The translations under genes were made by a program, and so were the position numbers. Below are positions 46,196-52,889 of a stretch of DNA of 52,889 bases, piece after piece (position 1 is the stretch's first letter; every line of letters starts with the position of its first letter). Source of the stretch: an uncultured Ectothiorhodospiraceae bacterium (GTDB taxonomy: Bacteria; Pseudomonadota; Gammaproteobacteria; Nitrococcales; Nitrococcaceae). The stretch spans positions 1-52,889 of the forward strand of contig CAJXNJ010000008.1 of NCBI GenBank assembly GCA_913057145.1, in the 5' to 3' direction. The notes beneath the pieces were generated by a model that saw only the letters and a program-made list of their open reading frames with translations, was not told the origin of the DNA and ran no database searches.

Positions 46196-47486
46196 GGCCC
46201 GGGCTGCAGCGCTCGATATCCTGCTTGGCGTTTTTAATAACGGCCGATCTGCCGATGCCGGCCTCGCTGCCGTGGCGGAGACATTATCCGATCCGCGCGA
46301 TCTGGGTTTCTGCCGGGCCATGGTCTATGGCGTATTGCGGGAACACCGGCGGCTCGCCGCGTTGCGTGAGCAGCTCCTGCGCAGTCCGTTGAAGTCACGT
46401 GATCAGGATATCGCCCTGCTCATCGAGCTGGGGCTCGCGCAACTGCTCACGCTCGAGGTCAAGCCGCATGCGGCCGTCTCCGAGACCGTGGCGCTTGCGC
46501 GAAGACGAGGTAAGCCCTGGGCCGCGAAGTTGATTAACGCCGTTCTGCGGCGTTTTCAGCGTGAACATGAGGCGCTGCTCGCCACTATTGATGCCGACCC
46601 TGGCGTTCGCTGGTCCGCCCCGGATTGGCTGGTGCAGCGGTTTGCCGAAGACTGGCCGGATGACTGGCAGGCTTTGCTTGCCGCGCAGAACGCCCGTGCT
46701 CCGATGACATTGCGGGTCAATCGCCGGCAGACAACAGTCGCTGACTATCAAGCGCAGCTGGCCGCCGCCGGAATTGCGGCAGAACCACTGACCGGTTTTG
46801 CCGATGCGCTGGTGTTGACCGAGCCCGTCGGCGTTGAAGCCCTGCCCGGGTTTGGCGAGGGGCTTTGTTCGGTCCAGGATGGCGCGGCACAGCTTGCGGC
46901 AGGGCTGCTTTGTCCGGCCAACGGGGCAAGGGTGCTGGATGCCTGTGCCGCCCCGGGGGGTAAAGCGGCGCATTTGCTGGAGATGGCGGATATCGATCTG
47001 CTGGCGCTCGACAGTGACCCGGCGCGGCTTGAGCGGGTCGATGAGACGTTGGCGCGACTGCAGCTCGCGGCCACAACCCAAGCGGCCGATGCCGCAGCGC
47101 CGGATGCCTGGTGGGATGGTCGGCGCTTTGACGCCATTCTGCTCGATGCGCCCTGTTCCGGCAGCGGTGTCATCCGTCGTCATCCCGATATTAAATGGCT
47201 GCGACGGCCGGATGATCCCGATCGCCTTTCGCACTCGCAGAAGCGCTTGCTTGCTGCACTCTGGCCGTTACTCGCGCCCGGTGGACGACTGCTCTATGCC
47301 ACCTGTTCGGTGTTTGCCCAGGAGAATGAAAAGGTCATTGAACATTTCATGGCTGAACACAAGGATGCGCATGCGCTGGGCCTGAAGCTTCCCGTCGGCC
47401 GCCGGGTCGGTTACGGTCAGCAGATCCTCACCGGTGAGGCCGGGGTTGATGGGTTTTACTATGCCTGCCTTGAGAAAACAGATTAG
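46182..47486 (+). CDS. rsmB: 16S rRNA (cytosine-967-C5) methyltransferase
   Basis: Methylates C967 of 16S rRNA. It is 434 residues. An N-terminal NusB-like RNA-binding domain (about 1-140; ARAAALDILLGVF, KPWAAKLINAVLRRFQREHE) precedes the SAM-dependent domain with VLDACAAPGGKAAHLLEMA (SAM site, about 249-267), the motif IV Cys in LLDAPCSGSGVIRRHPDIKW and the catalytic Cys in LLYATCSVFAQEN. Both possible starts are TTG (46182 or 46188); either overlaps the fmt end. The end overlaps the DUF4390 gene. Confidence 0.95.
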   Translation: MSLSKARAAALDILLGVFNNGRSADAGLAAVAETLSDPRDLGFCRAMVYGVLREHRRLAALREQLLRSPLKSRDQDIALLIELGLAQLLTLEVKPHAAVSETVALARRRGKPWAAKLINAVLRRFQREHEALLATIDADPGVRWSAPDWLVQRFAEDWPDDWQALLAAQNARAPMTLRVNRRQTTVADYQAQLAAAGIAAEPLTGFADALVLTEPVGVEALPGFGEGLCSVQDGAAQLAAGLLCPANGARVLDACAAPGGKAAHLLEMADIDLLALDSDPARLERVDETLARLQLAATTQAADAAAPDAWWDGRRFDAILLDAPCSGSGVIRRHPDIKWLRRPDDPDRLSHSQKRLLAALWPLLAPGGRLLYATCSVFAQENEKVIEHFMAEHKDAHALGLKLPVGRRVGYGQQILTGEAGVDGFYYACLEKTD

Positions 47487-48030
47487 TGCCAGTCTTGCAG
47501 TCTGCCTGTTGCTCGCCGGTGGCTGGGCGATGGCGCAGGCCGATGCCTTCAGGGTCAGGGCATTAACCGGCGTTTTTGACGGTGAGCTGCTGTATGCCGA
47601 AGCGCGTATCGACTACCGCCTGACAGCGACCGTGCAGCAGGCGCTGGAGAATGGTGTGGCGCTTGTGATTGCGCAGGAGCTGCGGCTGGAGAAGCCGCGC
47701 TGGTGGTGGCGCAATGCAAGGCTCGTTGAGCTTGATCGTCGTTATCGGCTGCAGTACCACGCGATCAGCCGGCGCTATGTGATGACCTGGCTTGCAAGCG
47801 GGGACAGCCGCAGTTTTCGTACCCTCGATGCGCTGCTGCAGGAGCTTGGCCGGATTGAAGCCTGGCCCGTCACCCGTGCCGAGCGGCTGACACCAGAGAC
47901 CGATTATGAGTTGCGACTGCAGAGCCGGCTTGAGGTCGAGTCACTGCCAAGGCTACTTCGCACCGTGGCCCTGACCGAGTCGGACTGGCAGCTTGAGAGT
48001 CAGCCCTGGACAGCGGTGGTCGAGCGATGA
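47461..48030 (+). CDS. DUF4390 exported protein
   Basis: A 189-residue protein with a signal peptide (about 1-28, LAVCLLLAGGWAMAQA) and a beta-rich body: GVFDGELLYAEARIDYRLTA, EKPRWWWRNARLVELDRRYR, LQYHAISRRYVMTWL. The family (DUF4390) regularly lies between rsmB and ntrY in gammaproteobacteria; the role is unknown, perhaps as a periplasmic partner of the NtrY sensor. ATG 47461 is favoured because it starts a good signal peptide; other in-frame starts lie at 47434 and 47449. It overlaps rsmB by 26 bases and ntrY by ATGA. Confidence 0.87.
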   Translation: MPALRKQISASLAVCLLLAGGWAMAQADAFRVRALTGVFDGELLYAEARIDYRLTATVQQALENGVALVIAQELRLEKPRWWWRNARLVELDRRYRLQYHAISRRYVMTWLASGDSRSFRTLDALLQELGRIEAWPVTRAERLTPETDYELRLQSRLEVESLPRLLRTVALTESDWQLESQPWTAVVER

Positions 48031-50204
48031 CGGACGCCACTCGCCAGGGGCTGGTGCGGATCGGCCTGAGTCTGCTGCTGATTCTCTCGCTCTATCTGCT
48101 CAGTGCCGCGACCGAGAATACGGCGCGTTTCGGCCGGCTCTATCTTTGGCTTCTGCTTTTGAACGGCGTGGTTCTCGTCGCGCTGGTGGCCGTGATTGTC
48201 AATAATCTGCGGCGGTTGATCCGTTCGGTGCGCTCGCGCGAAGCCGGCAGTCGTCTCACGCTCAGGCTCATGGGGCTATTTGCAGTGATGGCCGTGCTTC
48301 CCGGGCTGGTCGTCTATGGCTTTTCCATGCAGTTCCTGCAGCGTGGCGTTGATAGCTGGTTTGATGTGCGGGTGGAAAACGCACTGGATGATGCGCTGGC
48401 ACTCTCGCAGGCTTCGCTCGATCAGCGCATGCGCGATATGCAGCAGCGTCTGCAGGAAGCCGCACTGGATCTCTCGGATGTTGATGAGGGTATGGCCCCG
48501 ATTGCCCTTGGTGATCTGCGGGCACGCACCGGTGCTTCGGAGCTCGCCCTGTTGGGAGAAAACGGGCGCATTATTGCCGCGAGCAGTATTGATACCGCCG
48601 ATATTCTCCCGCACCGCCCGGAAGAAGGCATCCTGCTGCAGCTGCGCCAGGGCCGGCCTTACGTCGGGCTCGATCCGATTGAAAACGCGGGGTTGCATAT
48701 TCGTGCGCTGGTGCCGGCGCCAGGGCCGGATGGGCCGAGTGGCTCGCGCGTGCTGCAGGGCCTCTTTCAGGTATCCCCCCGCATCAATGACCTCGCAGCC
48801 GAGGTGGAGGATGCTTTTAGCGAATACCGCGAGCTTGCCTATCTGCGCGGCCCGCTCAAGGACAGTTTCAGCCTGACGCTCTCGCTGGTGCTGCTGGTCT
48901 CCTTGTTGTTTGCGGTCTGGTCGGCCTTTTATCTGGCCCGGCGACTGGTGGCGCCGGTCAGTCGTCTGGCTGAGGGCACCCGGGCGATGGCCGCCGGTGA
49001 GTACGGCAAGCAGTTGCCACCCGGAGGCAATGATGAGTTGGGCTTTCTGGTGCGCTCGTTCAACGACATGAGCCGCCGGGTGGCCGAGGTGCGTGATGCC
49101 GCACGCCAGAGTCAGGATCTGGTCGAAGCACAGCGGGCCTATCTGGAAACGGTGCTTGGCCGGCTTTCCTCCGGTGTGCTCGCACTGGCGCCGGATGGTT
49201 CGCTGCGGACTTTCAATCAGGCCGCCACGGCCATTCTCTCCGTGCCGCTTGCCGAAGGCGTCGGCCGGCCGCTTTCGGCACTGGCCGGACAATATGCCGA
49301 TTTCGCGCCCTTTGCCGAACTTGTTGCAAGACATCGTCAGACCTCGGAAGCCGAATGGCGGGCCGAGCTCAGCCTCAATACCAGTGATGGTCGTCGTTCC
49401 CTGATCTGCAGCGGGGCCATGCTGCCCGGCGAGGGCGACCGCGGTGGCGAGGTGATCGTCTTTGATGATGTCACCACCTTGATTCAGGCGCAGCGGGATG
49501 CCGCCTGGGGCGAGGTGGCAAGGCGTCTTGCGCACGAAATCCGCAATCCGCTGACCCCGATCCAGCTCTCGGCCGAGCGGCTGCAGCATAAGGTCGCCGG
49601 GCATCTTCAGGGTGAGGAAGCGTCGGTGCTGGCGCGCTCAACCGATACGATCATTCATCAGGTCGAGGCGATGAAGGAGATGGTGCAGGCTTTCTCTGAA
49701 TATGCACGCCCGCCGGTATTGCAGCCTCAGTCGGTGGATCTCAACGCCCTGGTCGGTGAGGTGGTGGAGCTTTATCGCAGTGAGCCGGAGCAGCCGGAAT
49801 TTCGTCTGGCGCTTGCCGACGATCTGCCGCGGCTGGAGGCGGACCCCGGCCGCCTGCGTCAGTTGCTGAATAATCTCCTGCGCAATGCCCTGGAGGCCGC
49901 TGAGGGCGGAGACTGTGTGGTGACCGTTGCAACCGCCCGCGGTACCGGCCGCCATGCCGATATGATCGAGTTGCATGTTGAGGACAACGGCCCGGGTTTT
50001 GACGAATCCATGCTGGATCAGCTCTTTGAGCCCTATGTCAGTAGCAAGCCGCGCGGCTCGGGGCTGGGGCTTGCCATCGTCAAGAAGATTGTCGAGGAGC
50101 ACAATGGCATCATAGGTGCGCGTAACACCGGGCATGGCGCGAAAATCACCGTCCGCCTGCCGCGTGTTGCAGCAAGCGATGCCCGCAGCGGGGAGAATCA
50201 ATGA
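48027..50204 (+). CDS. ntrY: NtrY-type membrane sensor histidine kinase
   Basis: A 725-residue sensor kinase. Two N-terminal membrane helices (about 10-28 and 35-58), a third at about 80-102, a periplasmic sensor region (about 103-278) and a fourth helix (about 280-302) precede a HAMP domain (ARRLVAPVSRLAEGTRAMAA), a PAS domain (about 370-475, AYLETVLGRLSSGVLALAPD) and the kinase core. The phospho-acceptor is His503 in RRLAHEIRNPLTPIQLSAER; ATP-binding boxes are the N box (LLNNLLRNALEAAEG), DNGPGFDE and SGLGLAIVKKI. It is paired with the response regulator by ATGA. NtrY/NtrX systems affect nitrogen use, redox or envelope depending on the species. Confidence 0.94.
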   Translation: MTDATRQGLVRIGLSLLLILSLYLLSAATENTARFGRLYLWLLLLNGVVLVALVAVIVNNLRRLIRSVRSREAGSRLTLRLMGLFAVMAVLPGLVVYGFSMQFLQRGVDSWFDVRVENALDDALALSQASLDQRMRDMQQRLQEAALDLSDVDEGMAPIALGDLRARTGASELALLGENGRIIAASSIDTADILPHRPEEGILLQLRQGRPYVGLDPIENAGLHIRALVPAPGPDGPSGSRVLQGLFQVSPRINDLAAEVEDAFSEYRELAYLRGPLKDSFSLTLSLVLLVSLLFAVWSAFYLARRLVAPVSRLAEGTRAMAAGEYGKQLPPGGNDELGFLVRSFNDMSRRVAEVRDAARQSQDLVEAQRAYLETVLGRLSSGVLALAPDGSLRTFNQAATAILSVPLAEGVGRPLSALAGQYADFAPFAELVARHRQTSEAEWRAELSLNTSDGRRSLICSGAMLPGEGDRGGEVIVFDDVTTLIQAQRDAAWGEVARRLAHEIRNPLTPIQLSAERLQHKVAGHLQGEEASVLARSTDTIIHQVEAMKEMVQAFSEYARPPVLQPQSVDLNALVGEVVELYRSEPEQPEFRLALADDLPRLEADPGRLRQLLNNLLRNALEAAEGGDCVVTVATARGTGRHADMIELHVEDNGPGFDESMLDQLFEPYVSSKPRGSGLGLAIVKKIVEEHNGIIGARNTGHGAKITVRLPRVAASDARSGENQ

Positions 50205-51580
50205 GCAAGGCCCATGTGCTGGTGGTGGATGATGAGCCGGATATCCGGGAGCTTGTCAGAGAGATCCTGGAGGATGAGGGCTATGTTGTCACCACGGCTG
50301 AGAGTGCCGCGGAAGCACGACAGGCGCGCGATGCCCGGCAGCCGGATCTGGCGCTGCTCGATATCTGGATGCCGGGAGAAGACGGCATTTCACTGCTCAA
50401 GGATTGGGCCGCAGGGGGCGGGCCGGGATTCCCCGTGGTCATGATCTCAGGCCATGGCACGGTGGAGACTGCCGTCGAGGCGACCCGTCAGGGCGCCGTT
50501 GATTTTGTCGAGAAGCCATTGTCGATGGGGCGGCTGCTGGCGACCGTGGAGCAGGCGCTGACCCACTCCGGCGGCGATGAGCCTGCCAGTGCTGTCGCTG
50601 ACTCGATTGAGCCGGTGGGCCGCAGTGCGCGGATGCGGGAACTGCGTGAGCAGGCGGAGCGTGTCGCGGCAAGCGATAGCTGGATTCTGCTGACCGGTGA
50701 GCCGGGCAGTGGCCGTAAATGTCTTGGCCGTTATATCCACGCATTGAGCCCGCGACGGCAGGGGCCGTTGGTGGAAGTCTCGGCGGGGACGATCGCCGGG
50801 CAGTCGGCCGCTGAAGAGCTCTTTGGCCAGGAACATGGCGGGCGCATTCTGCCGGGTCGGCTCGAGGCCGCGGCTGGCGGCAGTCTGGTGCTGGATGAAG
50901 CCTCAGAGCTTGATGCCGAGGCGCAGACCCGGCTTGCTTCAGCCATTGATGCAGGCGGCTTTCAGCGGGTGGGTGGCAGCAGCTGGGTGCCGTTGGATGC
51001 GCGGATCATCTCAACGGCCCGGCAGGAGTTGACCTCTGCGGTCGCCGCCGGTCATTTCCGTCAGGATCTCTGCTACGCGCTCAGTGTCATTCCGATGCAT
51101 GTGCCGGCATTGCGTGAGCACGCCGAAGATATCCCGGAGCTGGTTGCCTTTTATGTCGATCGGTTGGTTGAGTCTGAGCGCCTGGCCTATCGGCGCTTTA
51201 CCGTCGCCGCGCAGAATCGGCTGCGCAATCATGACTGGCCCGGCAATGTCAGGGAGCTGCGCAATCTGATTCAGCGGCTGCTGGTACTCGGCGATGGCCT
51301 TGATATTGATGTCGCGGAAGTGGAGGCTGCCCTCGCAGCCGGTCAACAGGGCGGCTCGACAGAGGATTGGTCGCCGGCGCTGGCGCTTGATCTGCCCCTG
51401 CGTGAGGCACGCGAGCAGTTTGAGCGGGCCTATCTCCAGCAACAGCTGGTGCGCGCGGGCGGCAGTGTTGCGCAGCTTGCGCGGCTGGCCGGCATGGAGC
51501 GCACACATCTTTACCGCAAATTGCGCTCGCTCGGTATTGATCCGCGAGACAGCAGTGACGCCGCCGGGGGGCAGGCATGA
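50201..51580 (+). CDS. ntrX: NtrX-type response regulator with degenerate sigma-54 activator domain
   Basis: A 459-residue regulator. The receiver (1-120) is intact: Asp10/Asp11, phospho-acceptor Asp54 in [11 protein letters not shown], Ser83 and Lys105. The AAA+ domain (about 140-380) keeps Walker B LVLDEASE (Asp232, Glu233) and [20 protein letters not shown], but Walker A reads [12 protein letters not shown] (Arg172 in place of the Lys) and the GAFTGA loop is missing: after ELFGQEH the sequence goes directly [15 protein letters not shown]. It thus probably cannot contact sigma-54 and may not hydrolyse ATP normally. The C-terminal Fis-type helix-turn-helix ([20 protein letters not shown]) is intact. 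Overlaps ntrY and trkA by ATGA. Confidence 0.92.
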   Translation: MSKAHVLVVDDEPDIRELVREILEDEGYVVTTAESAAEARQARDARQPDLALLDIWMPGEDGISLLKDWAAGGGPGFPVVMISGHGTVETAVEATRQGAVDFVEKPLSMGRLLATVEQALTHSGGDEPASAVADSIEPVGRSARMRELREQAERVAASDSWILLTGEPGSGRKCLGRYIHALSPRRQGPLVEVSAGTIAGQSAAEELFGQEHGGRILPGRLEAAAGGSLVLDEASELDAEAQTRLASAIDAGGFQRVGGSSWVPLDARIISTARQELTSAVAAGHFRQDLCYALSVIPMHVPALREHAEDIPELVAFYVDRLVESERLAYRRFTVAAQNRLRNHDWPGNVRELRNLIQRLLVLGDGLDIDVAEVEAALAAGQQGGSTEDWSPALALDLPLREAREQFERAYLQQQLVRAGGSVAQLARLAGMERTHLYRKLRSLGIDPRDSSDAAGGQA

Positions 51581-52889
51581 AGATCATTATTCTGGGAGCC
51601 GGTCAGGTCGGCGGCACGGTGGCCGCGAATCTGACCAGTGAGGATAACGACATTACGGTGGTTGATCGCGACGCCGGTATTCTGCAGGGGCTGCAGGACC
51701 GCCTGGATCTGCGGACAATCGCCGGTAATGCCACTTATCCGGAGGTGCTTGAGCGTGCGGGTGCTGCTGATGCCGATATGGTGATTGCGGTGACCGACTC
51801 GGATGAGGCCAATATGGTCGCCTGCCAGGTCGCCGCAACGCTGTTTCACACCCCCACCAAGATTGCCCGGGTGCGTGCCGTTGAGTATCTCTCGCACCCG
51901 CAGATCTTCAATCCCGATGCCATCCCGATCGATGTGCTGATCAGCCCCGAGCAGCTGGTCACTCAGTATGTGGAGCGGTTGATCGAGCATCCTGGTGCCC
52001 TGCAGGTGATGGACTTTGCCGACGGCCGGGTGCGGCTTGTGGGCGTGCGCGCCTATTACGGCGGGCCGCTGGTCGGCCAGGAATTGCGTGCCCTGCGTGA
52101 GCATATGCCTGGTATTGATACCCGGGTGGCCGCGGTATACCGGCGCGGCAGTGCCATCATTCCCGAAGGCGATACGCTGATCGAAGCCGGTGATGAGGTC
52201 TTTTTCCTCGCCGCGAGTAAAAACATCCGCGCTGTGATGAGTGAATTGCGGCGGCTCGATAAACCGGTCAAGCGTATTGTCCTCGCCGGCGGCGGCAATA
52301 TCGGCATGCGGCTTGCTCAGGCGCTGGAGACGAAATACCAGGTCAAACTCATTGAGCACAATGCCGCTCGCTGCCGGGCCATTGCCGATGATCTGAAGAA
52401 AACCATCGTCCTGCATGGCGATGCGGCGGATGAGGATCTGCTGCTCGAGGAGAATATCGAGAATACGGATGTCTTCTGTGCCCTGACCAATGACGATGAG
52501 GCGAATATCCTCTCGGCCATGCTCGCCAAGCGGCGTGGGGCACGGACCGTCATGGCGCTGATTAACCGCGCCGCCTACGTCGATCTGATTCAGTCCACCG
52601 GTGATATTGATGTCGCCATCTCGCCACAGCAGGCGACCATCGGCAGCCTGCTGGCCCATATCCGGCGCGGTGATGTTGCCGCGGTGCACAGCCTGCGTCG
52701 GGGTGCGGCAGAGGCCATCGAGGCGGTGGCCCATGGCGATGCCGGCAGCTCCGAGGTGGTGGGCAAGCGGGTCGATCAGATCCGTCTGCCGCGGGGGACG
52801 ACGATCGGGGCGATCGTGCGCGGGGAAGAGGTGGTGATGGCGCATCACGATACGGTGATAGAGCCGGAGGATCACGTCATTCTGTTTCT
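51577..52889 (+). CDS. trkA: Trk potassium uptake protein TrkA (3' end beyond window)
   Basis: Peripheral NAD-binding regulator of the TrkH/TrkG potassium channel. 437 of an expected 455-460 residues are present; the gene runs off the window. It has two RCK modules: the first begins [20 protein letters not shown] (Rossmann glycine motif, about 2-21) with [10 protein letters not shown], the second [19 protein letters not shown] (about 231-250). TrkA_C domains follow each (for example [20 protein letters not shown]). The ATGA overlap with ntrX is typical for this locus and joins potassium uptake to the ntrYX unit. Confidence 0.96.
   Translation, partial: MKIIILGAGQVGGTVAANLTSEDNDITVVDRDAGILQGLQDRLDLRTIAGNATYPEVLERAGAADADMVIAVTDSDEANMVACQVAATLFHTPTKIARVRAVEYLSHPQIFNPDAIPIDVLISPEQLVTQYVERLIEHPGALQVMDFADGRVRLVGVRAYYGGPLVGQELRALREHMPGIDTRVAAVYRRGSAIIPEGDTLIEAGDEVFFLAASKNIRAVMSELRRLDKPVKRIVLAGGGNIGMRLAQALETKYQVKLIEHNAARCRAIADDLKKTIVLHGDAADEDLLLEENIENTDVFCALTNDDEANILSAMLAKRRGARTVMALINRAAYVDLIQSTGDIDVAISPQQATIGSLLAHIRRGDVAAVHSLRRGAAEAIEAVAHGDAGSSEVVGKRVDQIRLPRGTTIGAIVRGEEVVMAHHDTVIEPEDHVILF

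Noticed and set aside
48276-49604. 442-codon minus-strand frame opposite ntrY
   Set aside because: Shadow of a histidine kinase with all its motifs in the plus frame.
51511-52875. 454-codon minus-strand frame opposite trkA
   Set aside because: Shadow frame; TrkA motifs are unambiguous on the plus strand.

Overview
The window reads as a contiguous piece of a GC-rich, tightly packed gammaproteobacterial chromosome. Gene order (argH / algR-type regulator / hemC-hemD-hemX-hemY; dprA / def-fmt-rsmB-DUF4390-ntrY-ntrX-trkA; topA-tsaC), protein style, many 4-base ATGA overlaps and no intergenic gap above about 205 bases suggest a streamlined member of the Ectothiorhodospiraceae, possibly Spiribacter-like. 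The family assignment is inference; no rRNA is present to confirm it. No tRNA, rRNA, insertion sequence, prophage, CRISPR array or obvious pseudogene was seen.

Layout. (1) 1-5526: 5' part of argH leaving the window on the minus strand, then an AlgR-like LytTR regulator and hemCDXY on the plus strand. (2) 20279 down to 5523, minus strand: a close-packed series aceE-aceF-lpd, a ketoacyl-synthase-III-like gene, NAD-glutamate dehydrogenase, an alpha/beta hydrolase and NADP-malic enzyme, which places pyruvate, glutamate and malate oxidation in one probable transcription unit. (3) 24430 down to 20485, minus strand: a P-loop/TPR protein, a biotin-ligase-like protein and hemF. (4) 24516-39507: a molybdoenzyme island. 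moaE, moaA and a DUF6494 gene run forward; moeA, mobA, a MoaD-like gene, yqeC and a beta-propeller gene run back; then a forward set of DUF6505, DUF3305, DUF3306, a multi-cluster ferredoxin, a TorD-type chaperone, a small Tat-signal protein, the three formate dehydrogenase subunits and a small lipoprotein. (5) 44578 down to 39534, minus strand: a LysM-family protein that has lost its LysM domain, dprA, smg, topA, tsaC. (6) 44706-52889, plus strand: def, fmt, rsmB, DUF4390, ntrY, ntrX and the beginning of trkA.

How it fits together. The island makes and loads the bis-MGD cofactor of a periplasm-facing, Cys-type formate dehydrogenase. Its FeS subunit and cytochrome b subunit would pass electrons to the quinone pool. 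The accessory genes of unknown function (DUF6505, DUF3305, DUF3306, the 558-residue ferredoxin, DUF6494, the lipoprotein) are the best place to look for undescribed biology. Other notable points are two regulators that keep their family architecture but lack hallmark residues (an AlgR-like protein without phospho-acceptor Asp; an NtrX without GAFTGA loop and with a changed Walker A), a FabH-like enzyme lacking two triad residues, a P-loop/TPR protein of unknown role, and inverted repeats centred on stop codons, the strongest in the formate dehydrogenase operon. All calls come from reading sequence and translations; no database search was run.
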